Shown in pieces: positions 1 through 9,434 of a stretch of DNA of 64,000 nt. The stretch is from Pyrinomonadaceae bacterium (lineage in GTDB: Bacteria > Acidobacteriota > Blastocatellia > Pyrinomonadales > Pyrinomonadaceae): contig JAIBCC010000013.1 of assembly GCA_019694395.1 (NCBI GenBank), forward strand, positions 100,291-164,290. The letters run 5' to 3'. The notes under the pieces are model-generated. The model saw nothing but the letters and a program-made list of their open reading frames with translations. It was not told the DNA's origin and searched no databases. Position numbers and translations under genes: made by a program. Position 1 is the first letter of the stretch; each line of letters starts with the position of its first letter.

Positions 1-374
1 AAAATAATCCGTCGGATTATTTGGCAAAATATCATTTAGCTTTGACCATGATTGAAAGAAAGATTGCGCCTGAAAAAACGGTTTCATTATTGGAAGAAGC
101 AATTTCCTTAAAAAATGATTATGCTGACGCTCATTATCAACTTGGCAAAATTTATCTGGAAAAAGGGGAAACCAATAAAGCGATTGAACAGCTTGAAATT
201 GCGAAAAATTCCGATTCCCAAAAAGATTATATTCATTATCAGTTGAGCATAGCTTATCGAAAAGCTGCCCGTAAAGAAGATGCAGATCGTGAACTGCAAC
301 GTTATCAGGAACTCAAAGCTGCAAATCGCAAAAACGATTCGCCTATGGGAAATAATGAAAATTCTCCGAAATAA
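1..374 (+). CDS. TPR-repeat protein, 5' end outside window
   Basis: This is the C-terminal part of a tetratricopeptide-repeat protein. The reading frame is open from base 3 and continues off the left edge, so the true start is not visible. The residues show a canonical TPR helix pair (ADAHYQLGKIYLEKGETNKA) followed by a second degenerate copy and a charged tail. TPR proteins are scaffolds for protein-protein contacts; the partner cannot be read from the sequence. The 3' end overlaps the next gene by 20 bases, which suggests translational coupling with another TPR protein. In acidobacterial genomes TPR genes often stand beside CRTAC1/ASPIC genes, as here (family knowledge). A TTG at base 21 lies inside the frame but is probably not the start, because the frame stays open upstream. 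Confidence 0.75.
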   Translation, partial: NNPSDYLAKYHLALTMIERKIAPEKTVSLLEEAISLKNDYADAHYQLGKIYLEKGETNKAIEQLEIAKNSDSQKDYIHYQLSIAYRKAARKEDADRELQRYQELKAANRKNDSPMGNNENSPK

Positions 375-1881
375 ATTACCAAAAATTTTTGCTTTTGTTT
401 TTTTGTTGGTGGTGTTCGGTTCGATTCAGGCTCAAACCGATAATAAAACAGCTCTGGCAAATTTTGAAAGAAGCATTGAAAGCGGCAAATTTGAAATCGA
501 AAGAGATTTGTTCAAATATGTGGTAGCAAATCCAAATGATGCGGAGGGTTTTTCTTTATTAGCCAAATTAAGACTAAAACAAAATCGTCTGAATGAAGCC
601 AAATCATTATCCAATAAGGCTTTATCTTTAAATGCCAATTCGATAAACGCCAAGTTGGTTGGTTCGCAAGTTTCCTTTAAATTGGGCGAAATTGAACAAG
701 CAAAACAAATTTTGAATTCAATTTCAGAAAAAGAAATTTTAAATGATTCCGTTCGTTTGAATTTAGCTCAAAATCTGGCTCAAGTCGGAGAATGTTCAAA
801 AGCCTTAATTTTGGTTGAGAAATTACCTCTTAAAATTAAAAACACTGAAGCCTTGCCGGTTCGTGCAAGTTGCTATTTAGACAAAGAAGATAAAAAAAAT
901 TTTCTCTCATTGCTTCCACTCAGTAAAAACCTTGCAAAAACAAATCCAAATATTTCAGTGCAATTTTCCGAAATTTTAATTAAAGCAGGTTTGGCAAAAG
1001 AAGCAGTTCAATTATTGCGGATAACTCTTGTTGCTAATCCGAAAAGTTTGGAAACATTTTTGTTATTAGCCAGAGCGGAAATTTTCTTAAAGGATTTTGC
1101 CAATGCCAAAGCCCATCTTACCCAAGCGGAAAAATTGGAAATAAATTCTGCCGAGTTTTTTTTCGTCAAATCACTGGTAGAAAGTGAACAAAATAATTTT
1201 CTTCAAGCCTTCGATTTGTTAGAAAAATCTTTAACTCTAAATTCAAATAATCCTAAGGTTTTGGCTCAGTATGTATTGATTGCCTTGCAGGTAAATCAAA
1301 TGAACAGAGCCTTTCGCGCCGCCGAAAAATTATTAAATTTGGAACCTGAAAATCTGGAATCTTTATATCTTTACGGAGTTGCGGCGTTACAATCAAACAA
1401 TTTACAAAATGCGGAAAATTCTTTGACAAAGTTTATGGAGGCACGTCCGAAAGATGCTCGCGGCTGTTTGGCATTGGGACTGACCTTTGCCGCCCAACCC
1501 GAAAAATTAGAAACTGCGCGACAACAATTAAAAAAATGTTTAGTCATTGATTCGAAAAGTTTTGAAACGGCTTATCAGCTTGGACTTTCGTATAAAGTTG
1601 CCGGAGATTTTAGTAAGGCGGTTGAATATTTTGAACAAACACTCAAAATTTCTCCGAATTACGAACCGGCTTTGCGCGAGTTAGGGGCAGCTTATTTACA
1701 AACGAATGCCGAAACAAAAGCCCGTCCTTTATTGGAAAAAGCCGTAACCATCAACCCAAATGATGCGGATGCCCATTTTCAATTGAGTCGTCTTTACAAT
1801 CTCATTGGAGAGAAAGAATTAGCCAAAAAACATTTAGAAATTTTTCAGAGGTTAAAATCACCAACTCAACTTGGAATGTAA
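355..1881 (+). CDS. Secreted TPR-repeat protein (508 aa)
   Basis: The protein is 508 residues long, starting at the ATG at 355, which is followed directly by a signal peptide (MKILRNKLPK, then a hydrophobic run ending VFGSIQAQ). An in-frame ATG at 280 would add 25 residues without signal character inside the upstream gene, so 355 is preferred. Most of the rest consists of tetratricopeptide units; the clearest copies are near the C-terminus (YQLGLSYKVAGDFSKAVEYF and DADAHFQLSRLYNLIGEKEL). It is probably a periplasmic or outer-membrane-attached scaffold. It overlaps the preceding TPR gene and converges on the GH39 gene, whose stop codon starts at the very next base, so no terminator space exists between them. 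The specific role is unknown. Confidence 0.8.
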   Translation: MKILRNKLPKIFAFVFLLVVFGSIQAQTDNKTALANFERSIESGKFEIERDLFKYVVANPNDAEGFSLLAKLRLKQNRLNEAKSLSNKALSLNANSINAKLVGSQVSFKLGEIEQAKQILNSISEKEILNDSVRLNLAQNLAQVGECSKALILVEKLPLKIKNTEALPVRASCYLDKEDKKNFLSLLPLSKNLAKTNPNISVQFSEILIKAGLAKEAVQLLRITLVANPKSLETFLLLARAEIFLKDFANAKAHLTQAEKLEINSAEFFFVKSLVESEQNNFLQAFDLLEKSLTLNSNNPKVLAQYVLIALQVNQMNRAFRAAEKLLNLEPENLESLYLYGVAALQSNNLQNAENSLTKFMEARPKDARGCLALGLTFAAQPEKLETARQQLKKCLVIDSKSFETAYQLGLSYKVAGDFSKAVEYFEQTLKISPNYEPALRELGAAYLQTNAETKARPLLEKAVTINPNDADAHFQLSRLYNLIGEKELAKKHLEIFQRLKSPTQLGM

Positions 1882-3489
1882 TTAGTCTTTTCTAACCGAA
1901 AACCTTTTTAAGTTTATAAAATATACGTCATTTTCCCGAAGCTGGATTTCTTTTATAAAAGTTTGATTAGATTTTACTTTCGTTTTTAAAATCGAAGTTT
2001 CAATGGGTTTACCACTATTTCTTTCTGCTAATTGTTTAACTTGTTCTCTGGAAAGATTCACCGGTGAGCCTAATTTCAGAAAATCCGTGTAAACGTCATT
2101 GATCAGATAACCAATTTTGTAAATCTCAACTGAATAATTCCCATTTGGTAAATTGTCAATTTTCACATTAACCTTCCCATAATCTTTCGTCGGAATATCC
2201 TTTTTATAGAAAATTTGGTTGCTTTCCTCGGTTTTTGGTGGCGTATAATTCCAGAATAAAACCTGAACTCCATTTTCACTTTTGGTAATCCAACTATCTG
2301 AATCATTTGATTTTAATTCATCTCCGCCTAATCGGTTCAAAAATTGATAAGCGTAAAATGAAGGTTTTCTGAGACCTTGAAAATTAATCATTCCAAAACC
2401 GCCGTGAAATGGAGTCTGAACAGGTCCGCCTTCTTCAAAAATATCCGTAAAAGTCCAATATGACAACGAATCGGCAAAACCTTCGGAACCCTTCAAACGG
2501 GATAAAATATAGGGAGCAGAAATATAAGAATCATGAACCGGATCAAGATGTGAATAAGAACTGCTCCATTCAGTATAATGAAGCGGCAAATTTGGCAGCG
2601 GCGAAGTTTTGATTTTTCCTCTAACCTCTTTAACTCCCGCAATTATTGCGTAAGGACTGGTGTCAAGAAAAAGTTTTTGTCTTCCGTTTTCGTCAAATCC
2701 AATTCCGTTTACTCCGTAATCGTGGGTTGTAATAAAATCTAGCGGGACATTATTCTTGGCAGCAAAATCAATAGTTTCGCTGATCCAGCCGCGTCCTGCC
2801 GTAGCCGGTCCGCCAACCCGAAATTGTGGTGAAACACTTTTAACGGCTTTGGCGGTATTTTCGTAAAGCTTAAAATAATCCGCTTGAGTTCCCGAAAAGA
2901 AATATTCCAGATTAGGTTCGTTCCAAATCTCAAAATACCATTGTCTGACCTCGTTTTCACCATATCTTTCCGTCCAGTGACGGACTAAAGCGGTAATCAA
3001 TTTGTTCCATTTATCGTAATTATTAGGTGGAGAAATATTGCCCTTCCACCAAAAAATTGTTTTATCATTACTTTTCAGCCCAACTGGCATAAATCCGATT
3101 TCGACAAACGGTTTCATTCCAAAATCCAGAATCTTGTCAAAAACCGCGTCAATATATTGGAAGTTATAAACCGGATTACCCTTTTTATCTTCGCTGTAAA
3201 CACCCATTTCGTCGTGTAAAAGCCCGTGAAATCGAATGTATTTAAAACCGCATTCTTCGTGAACGATTTTTAAATCACGCTGCCAGTCAGCCCGTAATCC
3301 CTCGCCGGCGCGACCTGCTCCAACTACTTCGCTAAAAAATCGGTTGGTTTTTCCTTTTACCTGATTGTAATCAGCAGAAATGGTCTTTTTAACTTCAGTT
3401 TGGGGAAAAGCAATGCTTGTGGAAAGCAATAAAATTCCGCAAAAAATAAATAATGCTTGGACGATTGAACGAAATTTCGGGTTTTTCAT
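1882..3489 (-). CDS. GH39-family glycosidase (beta-xylosidase-like)
   Basis: This 535-residue secreted protein matches glycoside hydrolase family 39, a clan-A retaining family with beta-xylosidase and alpha-L-iduronidase members. After a signal peptide (residues 1 to about 30) comes a TIM-barrel with the acid/base motif EIWNEPN (Glu about 191) and a nucleophile motif HYTEWSS (Glu about 307). The GH39-like segment KYIRFHGLLHDE lies near residue 83, with the Arg-Phe-His-Gly stretch typical of the second barrel strand. A beta-sandwich probably forms the last 130 residues. The likely activity is removal of terminal xylose from xylan or xyloglucan fragments in the periplasm, but the substrate is inferred from the family. 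The gene is transcribed away from the CRTAC1 gene at 3636, with about 146 bases between them. Confidence 0.8.
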   Translation of the reverse strand: MKNPKFRSIVQALFIFCGILLLSTSIAFPQTEVKKTISADYNQVKGKTNRFFSEVVGAGRAGEGLRADWQRDLKIVHEECGFKYIRFHGLLHDEMGVYSEDKKGNPVYNFQYIDAVFDKILDFGMKPFVEIGFMPVGLKSNDKTIFWWKGNISPPNNYDKWNKLITALVRHWTERYGENEVRQWYFEIWNEPNLEYFFSGTQADYFKLYENTAKAVKSVSPQFRVGGPATAGRGWISETIDFAAKNNVPLDFITTHDYGVNGIGFDENGRQKLFLDTSPYAIIAGVKEVRGKIKTSPLPNLPLHYTEWSSSYSHLDPVHDSYISAPYILSRLKGSEGFADSLSYWTFTDIFEEGGPVQTPFHGGFGMINFQGLRKPSFYAYQFLNRLGGDELKSNDSDSWITKSENGVQVLFWNYTPPKTEESNQIFYKKDIPTKDYGKVNVKIDNLPNGNYSVEIYKIGYLINDVYTDFLKLGSPVNLSREQVKQLAERNSGKPIETSILKTKVKSNQTFIKEIQLRENDVYFINLKRFSVRKD

Positions 3490-3635
3490 TTTTTTGTTGC
3501 AAATATTTATATTTCTTCCTTATACTTTTGTAAAGTTGTCAAACAAAGTCCCGAAAAATTTAGATATAAAATTGTTAAGATTTAACTTGAAAAAAGTTGA
3601 AAGCTTGATTATTTGAGATTTTGTTTTTTTACCAA

Positions 3636-5366
3636 ATGAAAATTTCCAAAATAATTTCTATAATTCTATTAATTTGCCTTATTTGCACTCAATTTGTTTT
3701 AGCTCAGGCTGATGTTTGCAAAGATCGTCAGATTCCGCAATTAACGGATATTTATAAACAAACCGGAATTAATTTTATACATACTTCCGATCCCGAAAAA
3801 AAATACATTGTGGAATCAATGAGCGGCGGAGTTTTGTTAATAGATTATGACCGTGATGGATGGATTGATATTTATTTTACCAATGCCCCAACGGTTGAAA
3901 TGTTTTTGAAAGGCGAGAAATCCAAAAGTTTGCTGTATCACAACAATCACGATGGAACTTTTTCCGATGTGACGGACAAAGCAGGTGTCGGTTTCCCCGG
4001 ATTTGCAATGGGTGGAGCAGTTGCCGATTATAACAATGACGGTTTGCCTGATATGTATGTAACCTGTCTGGGAGGTAACGTTCTGTATAAAAATAATGGG
4101 GATGGAACTTTTACTGATGTTGCAAAACAAGCTGGTGTGACAGATGGGCGTTGGTCGGCAGGTGCAACCTTTGGAGATTATGACAAGGATGGATTCTTAG
4201 ACCTATTTGTTGCAAATTATGTGGATTTCAATTTTGCGGATATGCCGAAATTCGGTTCAATGCCGACCTGTAAATTTCGCGGTTTAGATGTGCAATGCGG
4301 TCCCCGTGGTTTAAAAGGAAGCGGTGATAGTTTTTTTCACAATAACGGGAACGGAACTTTTACGGAAATATCTAAGCAATTTGGAATGGATGATCCGCAG
4401 GGATTTTATGGAATGCAGCCAATCTCTTCGGATTTTGGCAATACAGGAACTTTGGATATTTACGTTGCTAATGATTCAACCCCGAATTTTTTCTATCGCA
4501 ATGACGGAAAAGGAAAATTTTCTGAAGAGGGTTTGGTTTCTGGAACCGCAGTTAGCGGCGACGGTTCGGAACAAGGCTCAATGGGAGTGGCGGTTGGCGA
4601 TTATCTTCATACCGGAAAATTTGCGATTTATGTCACGAATTTTATGGATGAATACAACACACTCTACCGGAACAATGGAAACTATGATTTTACGGATGTT
4701 GCATTTGAAGCCAAAGTCGCACAGGTTACCCGACCGTTTGTCGGTTGGGGAACAGGTTTTTTTGATCTTGATAACGATACCTGGCTTGATCTGTTAGCTG
4801 TCAACGGGCACGTTTATCCTCAAATGGATCAGGCTTTTTCGTCCGCTAAATATAAGCAAAGCAAACTTTTATTCATTAATCAGGGAAACAAAACCTTTTG
4901 CAATGGTTCAACTCAGGCAGGATCAGCCTTAACAGAACTTCGGGTTTCGCGGGGAGCTGCTTTCGGCGATTTGGATAATGATGGAAATATTGATGTAGTA
5001 ATTGAAGATTTGGATAATTCCCCAATGATTTTGCATAACGAAGGCGATAAAACTAATCATTGGGTAACATTTGAACTTGCCGCCAAACAGGGAAACCCTT
5101 TGGCAATCGGGGCGCGAATAAAATTAACCGTTGGCGAGGTGGTCCAAACCGAAGAAATCCGCAGCGGCACCAGTTATCTTTCACAAAGCGATTTGCGTAT
5201 TCATTTTGGTTTAGGTAAAGCTACGAAAATTGATTCAGTTGAAATCCGTTGGAATTCCGGCAAAATCGAAACCATTAAAGATGTTCCAATTGATAAATTC
5301 CACTTGATTCTGGAAGGCGAAGGAATTGTTCCTTTTGAAAAAATTCGTCCTAAAATAAAGAAATAA
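3636..5366 (+). CDS. CRTAC1-family secreted propeller with ASPIC/UnbV domain (copy 1)
   Basis: The 576-residue product starts at the ATG at 3636, which begins a signal peptide (MKISKIISIILL, ending VLAQ); a TTG 15 bases upstream is in frame but weaker. The mature part contains FG-GAP/VCBS-type beta-propeller blades with acidic calcium-binding loops such as DYDRDGWID, DYNNDGLPD, DYDKDGFLD and DLDNDGNID. A roughly 70-residue ASPIC/UnbV domain closes the protein (IGARIKLTV to VEIRWNSGKI). Between the blades there is a short cysteine motif, CKFRGLDVQCGPRGL, also found in the paralog at 6951. Such proteins are exported and thought to bind calcium and protein or carbohydrate ligands; the exact job is unknown. 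The next gene, a carboxylesterase, starts one base after its stop codon, so the two form an operon. Confidence 0.85.
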   Translation: MKISKIISIILLICLICTQFVLAQADVCKDRQIPQLTDIYKQTGINFIHTSDPEKKYIVESMSGGVLLIDYDRDGWIDIYFTNAPTVEMFLKGEKSKSLLYHNNHDGTFSDVTDKAGVGFPGFAMGGAVADYNNDGLPDMYVTCLGGNVLYKNNGDGTFTDVAKQAGVTDGRWSAGATFGDYDKDGFLDLFVANYVDFNFADMPKFGSMPTCKFRGLDVQCGPRGLKGSGDSFFHNNGNGTFTEISKQFGMDDPQGFYGMQPISSDFGNTGTLDIYVANDSTPNFFYRNDGKGKFSEEGLVSGTAVSGDGSEQGSMGVAVGDYLHTGKFAIYVTNFMDEYNTLYRNNGNYDFTDVAFEAKVAQVTRPFVGWGTGFFDLDNDTWLDLLAVNGHVYPQMDQAFSSAKYKQSKLLFINQGNKTFCNGSTQAGSALTELRVSRGAAFGDLDNDGNIDVVIEDLDNSPMILHNEGDKTNHWVTFELAAKQGNPLAIGARIKLTVGEVVQTEEIRSGTSYLSQSDLRIHFGLGKATKIDSVEIRWNSGKIETIKDVPIDKFHLILEGEGIVPFEKIRPKIKK

Positions 5367-5367
5367 C

Positions 5368-6942
5368 ATGAATAGATCCGGCAAAATCAATATTTTTAAA
5401 ACAGCATTATTTATTTTAATTTTAATTACCCAAGTTTTTGCCACAAATCAGGTAAAAACAGCAAATGGTGTTGTTGAAGGAACCGGAAAACAAAAATCCG
5501 GTGTGCGGATGTTCAAAGGAATTCCATTTGCCGCGCCGCCTGTTGGAGATTTACGTTGGAAACCGCCACAACCTGTCAAAACCTGGGCGGGAATTCGTGA
5601 TGCTACAAAGTTCGGACCACGCTGTATGCAGCAGTCTGTTTTCAGCGATATGGTGTTTCGTTCGAACGGAATGAGCGAAGATTGTCTTTATCTGAATGTC
5701 TGGACTCCCGCCAACAACAACAAAGAAAAACTGCCGGTTTTGGTTTATTTTTACGGCGGCGGATTTATAGCCGGAGACGGTTCGGAATTTCGTTATGACG
5801 GCGAAAGTATGGCTTCGAAAGGAATAGTTGTTGTAACAATGAGTTACCGCCTTGGTGTTTTCGGTTTTATGGCACATTCCGAATTAACCAAAGAATCTCC
5901 ATTCCATGCATCTGGTAATTACGGGCTTTTGGATCAGGCAGCAGCCATTCGTTGGGTTGTGCAAAATATTGCGGCTTTTGGGGGCGATCCGAAAAAAATC
6001 ACTATTGGCGGAGAGTCTGCCGGTTCGTTTTCCGTTAGCGCACAAATGGCTTCGCCGCTTTCAAAAAAATTAATTCGCGGTGCAATCGGTGAAAGCGGTT
6101 CGGTTTTGTCATTCAATTTAGCACCCCGCATTTTCCCCCTTTCTCAAGCCGAACAAAAAGGCAAGGAATTTGCTGATAGCTTGAAGGCTGATTCTCTGCA
6201 AAAACTTCGTTCTTTAACTACCGAACAACTTATGGAAGCCACCAAAAATCCATATAAATGGCAGTTTCCAATGACAATTGACGGGTATTTTTTTACAGAA
6301 TCACCCGCAAAAACATACGCAGAAGGCAGACAAGCCCAAGTTCCTTTATTGGTCGGTTGGAATTCAGAGGAATCCGGTTGGCGTTCAGTTTTGGGAAATG
6401 CCGAACCAACCCCGGATAACTATGCAAAAGCCGTGAAAATCCGTTTTGGTGAAAAAGCAGATGAGATTTTGAAATTGTATCCCGGCACAACCCGCGAACA
6501 GGTCATTGAATCAGCCACCGATTTAGCCGGCGATCAATTTATTTCTTTTAGCACCTGGAAATGGGCTGATATTCAAAGCCAAACCGGAGGAAAACCTGTT
6601 TTTAGGTATTATTACGCTCAACCAAGACCGCGAATGAAAGATGCTAAGCCTGATTCGATACCGCCAAAAGGTGCGGTTCATTCTGCCGAGATCGAATACG
6701 CATTTGGAAATCTGGGAAGCAATCAGGTTTACGAATGGACAGCGGATGATTACAAAGTGTCCAACGTAATGCAGAATTTCTTTGCCAATTTCATAAAAAC
6801 AGGAGATCCGAATGGAAAAGGTCTGCCGGAATGGAAAAGTCTAACCACCACAGAACCGATTTATTTTATGCGGATTGAGGTAAATTCCCGTTCGGAAGAG
6901 GAAAAGAATCGGGCACGTTATTTGTTCTTGGATAAATTTTAA
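5368..6942 (+). CDS. Secreted type-B carboxylesterase
   Basis: This 524-residue protein belongs to the carboxylesterase type-B (COesterase) family of alpha/beta hydrolases. A signal peptide (residues 1 to about 26) is followed by the family landmarks: EDCLYLNVWTP near residue 104, the oxyanion-hole segment FYGGGF near 128, and the nucleophile elbow GGESAGS with Ser about 217. The later GWNSEESGW and GAVHSAEIEYAF segments supply the probable acid and histidine. It would hydrolyse ester groups, possibly acetyl or aryl substituents on polymers. Length is normal for the family. It starts one base after the CRTAC1 gene and is followed eight bases later by a second CRTAC1 gene, so the three appear to be one transcript. 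No clear Shine-Dalgarno sequence is visible. Confidence 0.88.
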   Translation: MNRSGKINIFKTALFILILITQVFATNQVKTANGVVEGTGKQKSGVRMFKGIPFAAPPVGDLRWKPPQPVKTWAGIRDATKFGPRCMQQSVFSDMVFRSNGMSEDCLYLNVWTPANNNKEKLPVLVYFYGGGFIAGDGSEFRYDGESMASKGIVVVTMSYRLGVFGFMAHSELTKESPFHASGNYGLLDQAAAIRWVVQNIAAFGGDPKKITIGGESAGSFSVSAQMASPLSKKLIRGAIGESGSVLSFNLAPRIFPLSQAEQKGKEFADSLKADSLQKLRSLTTEQLMEATKNPYKWQFPMTIDGYFFTESPAKTYAEGRQAQVPLLVGWNSEESGWRSVLGNAEPTPDNYAKAVKIRFGEKADEILKLYPGTTREQVIESATDLAGDQFISFSTWKWADIQSQTGGKPVFRYYYAQPRPRMKDAKPDSIPPKGAVHSAEIEYAFGNLGSNQVYEWTADDYKVSNVMQNFFANFIKTGDPNGKGLPEWKSLTTTEPIYFMRIEVNSRSEEEKNRARYLFLDKF

Positions 6943-6950
6943 TTCACTTA

Positions 6951-8666
6951 ATGAAAAAACTGTTGATTCTGACAATCCTGATATTATTTGGCAAAATCTC
7001 AATTTTTTTTGCCCAAACTTCACCGATTACTTTTAAAGATATTTCAGCCGAATCAGGATTAAATGTTTCTCACATTTCCACGGCTGAAAATCGCTACATT
7101 ATCGAATCTATGAGCGGCGGAGCGGCAGTCTTTGACTGTGACGAAGACGGTTATTTAGAAATTGCAACAGTCAATGGTTCTTCAGTAGAAAATTTCAAAA
7201 AAGGCGGGGATTTATTTCTCACGCTTTATCACCAAATTGATAGCGGAAAAACTCAAATTCCCAAGTTTGAAAACATTACTTCTTCGGCAAATTTGACCCG
7301 CAAGGGTTGGGGAATGGGTATTACGGCGGTTGATCTGGACAACGATGGATTCCTTGATTTGTTTATCACCGGATTTAATGGAAATGTTGTTTATAAAGGA
7401 AAGGGGAGCTGCAAATTTGAAGATATTACCGAAAAAACAGGCTTAAAAGGCACAGGTTTTATGACCGGGGCGGCTTGGGCGGATTATGACCATGATGGAG
7501 ATTTGGATGTTTTTGTGGCTGGTTACGTTTCGCTTGATCTGAATAATTTACCCGTTTTCGGCAGCTCTCAAACCTGTTCTTACCGTGGAATCCGTGTCCA
7601 GTGCGGTCCGCGCGGACTTCCGGGCGAAAGGGATTTTTTCTACCGTAATAAAGGTGACGGAACTTTTGAAGAAGTTTCTGAAAAAATTGGGGTTGCAGAC
7701 GGAAAAAAATATTACGGACTAGGCGCAATCTGGGGCGATTATGACAATGACGGATGGTTGGATTTATATGTCGCCAATGACGGAACGCCCAATTATCTTT
7801 ACAAAAATAACCATGATGGAACTTTAACTGATGCCGGATTTGAAACCGGAACCAGTTACAGCGGCGCAGGAGTCGAACAGGGTTCAATGGGTGTGACCTG
7901 GGGCGATTTTGATAATGATGGTTTGCTCGATTTGTTTGTTACGAATTTTGAAGGCGAACATAACACACTTTACCGAAATCTTGGTGCAAAAGGATTTATT
8001 GATGTTTCTGCCGAATCCGCCGTTGGGCAGGTTTCTAAACCATTTGTTGGTTGGGGAACTTCTTTTATTGATTTTGACAATGATGGATTGCTTGATTTAT
8101 TGATTGCCAACGGACATGTTTATCCGCAAATGGAATTTGTTAAAGGTGAATCTTCTCAAGGATTTAAGCAGCCGTTTTTACTTCAAAGGAACCTGGGGAA
8201 CGGAAAATTTGAAGATATTTCTAAAGCCTCAGGCTTGCGCGATTTGCCTATGTTTTCGAGTCGCGGAATTGCTTTCGGCGATTTGAATAATGATGGTTTG
8301 GTGGATGCCGTTGTGACAAATCTAGGCGAAAAACCTTTGGTTTTGCTGAATACTTCAAAAAATGACAATCAGCGGATCATTTTAAAACTAATTGAAAATA
8401 GCAAGAATAAAGATGCGATAGGCGCAAGAGTTATTTTGAAAACCAATAAAGGCTCAATGATTCAAGAAATTCAGGCAGGAGCAAGTTATTTATCCCAAAA
8501 TGATTTTCGTCTGCATTTTGGTTTTGGTAAAAACGAAATAATTGAAACGATTGAAATACGTTGGAGTAACGGAAAATCTGAAAAAATTGAAGGAATTCGA
8601 CCAAATCAATTAATAACTATCCGGCAAGCAAAAGGTGTTGAAAATTCGATTAATTTTAACAATTGA
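6951..8666 (+). CDS. CRTAC1-family secreted propeller with ASPIC/UnbV domain (copy 2)
   Basis: This 571-residue protein is a paralog of the one at 3636 and shares its whole plan: signal peptide (residues 1 to about 21), acidic propeller loops (DCDEDGYLE near residue 62, DLDNDGFLD, DYDNDGWLD, DFDNDGLLD), the conserved CSYRGIRVQCGPRGL element, and a C-terminal ASPIC/UnbV domain (AIGARVILKT to EIRWSNGKS). Matching blades share long stretches, such as ESMSGG, VGWGT and NGHVYPQME, so the two arose by duplication and diverged. It ends the three-gene group with the carboxylesterase; a new promoter begins just after it. The ligand is unknown. Two propellers around one esterase suggest a surface or periplasmic assembly, but this is inference. 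Confidence 0.85.
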   Translation: MKKLLILTILILFGKISIFFAQTSPITFKDISAESGLNVSHISTAENRYIIESMSGGAAVFDCDEDGYLEIATVNGSSVENFKKGGDLFLTLYHQIDSGKTQIPKFENITSSANLTRKGWGMGITAVDLDNDGFLDLFITGFNGNVVYKGKGSCKFEDITEKTGLKGTGFMTGAAWADYDHDGDLDVFVAGYVSLDLNNLPVFGSSQTCSYRGIRVQCGPRGLPGERDFFYRNKGDGTFEEVSEKIGVADGKKYYGLGAIWGDYDNDGWLDLYVANDGTPNYLYKNNHDGTLTDAGFETGTSYSGAGVEQGSMGVTWGDFDNDGLLDLFVTNFEGEHNTLYRNLGAKGFIDVSAESAVGQVSKPFVGWGTSFIDFDNDGLLDLLIANGHVYPQMEFVKGESSQGFKQPFLLQRNLGNGKFEDISKASGLRDLPMFSSRGIAFGDLNNDGLVDAVVTNLGEKPLVLLNTSKNDNQRIILKLIENSKNKDAIGARVILKTNKGSMIQEIQAGASYLSQNDFRLHFGFGKNEIIETIEIRWSNGKSEKIEGIRPNQLITIRQAKGVENSINFNN

Positions 8667-8683
8667 CAACAACAAAACTTTTG

Positions 8684-8712
8684 TTGACTCATGCAACAAA
8701 GTCTATTAAAAT
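8684..8712 (+). promoter_or_regulatory. Sigma-70-like promoter before the small secreted paralogs
   Basis: A TTGACT box (8684-8689) and a TAAAAT box (8707-8712) are separated by 17 bases. The predicted start point leaves a leader of about 18 bases containing GGAGG at 8722-8726, well placed for the ATG at 8737. A palindrome with 8-base arms, CAACAAAA-c-TTTTGTTG (8670-8686), overlaps the -35 box and could be an operator. This is read by eye. Confidence 0.45.
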
Positions 8713-8736
8713 TTTTGCAATGGAGGCATAATTATT

Positions 8737-9387
8737 ATGAGAAAACTGATTTTTATTTCAATATTTTTGTTCATTGTTTCGGCTTTTGGTTCCGTTTTTG
8801 GACAAACAACAACTCCGACAACCCCGGGTGCACCGGCAGGCGCAGGAACCCCTCCCGGAGGCGGAGATAGAAATTTGGCTGATAGTTTAAGAAAAATGAA
8901 TTCCATCGAAATGGAACGAATGAAGCGTGAAAATGAAAAACCAACCGAGGCAAATTCTGCGATCCATACCCAAGCCCAATCAAAATTTCCCCAAATAAAA
9001 GAGGATTTTGAAGGAATGCAAATTTCTGAGTCCTCAATAATTAAAACCTACACAACCGATAAAAAGATTGATTATGCCTTGATCGAAAGTTCGGCAGAAG
9101 ACATTATAAAGCGAACCAAACGGTTGGATTCAAATATTTTTGCCGAGCCGATCCAAAAGAAAGAAGAATCAAAAGAGGATAAAGCCAAAGAAAATAATGA
9201 AAAACCAAAAAGTTTACGGGATTTGATCGTTGATTTAGATAACGCGATTGGAAGTTTTACTTCCAGTCCGATTTTTGGAAATTTAAAGGTAGTAGATCCA
9301 AAAGTTGCCGTCAAAGCTCGTGAAGATTTGATTTGGATTCAGCAAATCAGCGAAAAAATTTCTGCTGAAGCAAAGAAATTAAAGTAA
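8737..9387 (+). CDS. Small secreted protein of unknown function (paralog A)
   Basis: This 216-residue product is not recognised. It has a signal peptide (residues 1 to about 22, ending VFGQ), then a low-complexity Thr/Pro/Gly/Ala linker (residues about 24-45), then a charged, probably helical region. It is clearly homologous to the next gene. Both share KIDY/KINY near the middle, an Ile/Ala-rich segment with KR, and near the C-terminus the motif RDLIVDLDN followed by SPIF. The Pro/Gly linker is present only in this copy. The pair has its own promoter upstream and a strong terminator downstream, so it is an independent transcription unit. The protein is probably periplasmic; no enzyme motif is visible. 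Confidence 0.75.
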   Translation: MRKLIFISIFLFIVSAFGSVFGQTTTPTTPGAPAGAGTPPGGGDRNLADSLRKMNSIEMERMKRENEKPTEANSAIHTQAQSKFPQIKEDFEGMQISESSIIKTYTTDKKIDYALIESSAEDIIKRTKRLDSNIFAEPIQKKEESKEDKAKENNEKPKSLRDLIVDLDNAIGSFTSSPIFGNLKVVDPKVAVKAREDLIWIQQISEKISAEAKKLK

Positions 9388-9434
9388 ATTAGTTTCCGAT
9401 TTGATAAAATCGTGGAAATTGGAGGTCAAAGTCA

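Noticed and set aside
4324..4797. A 157-residue frame inside the first CRTAC1 gene
   Set aside because: It lies entirely within a convincing gene in another frame and shows no domain; it is a by-product of repetitive Asp/Gly/Asn codons.
7459..7887. A 142-residue minus-strand frame opposite the second CRTAC1 gene
   Set aside because: Its His/Arg-rich composition is the reverse reading of calcium-loop codons and has no independent support.
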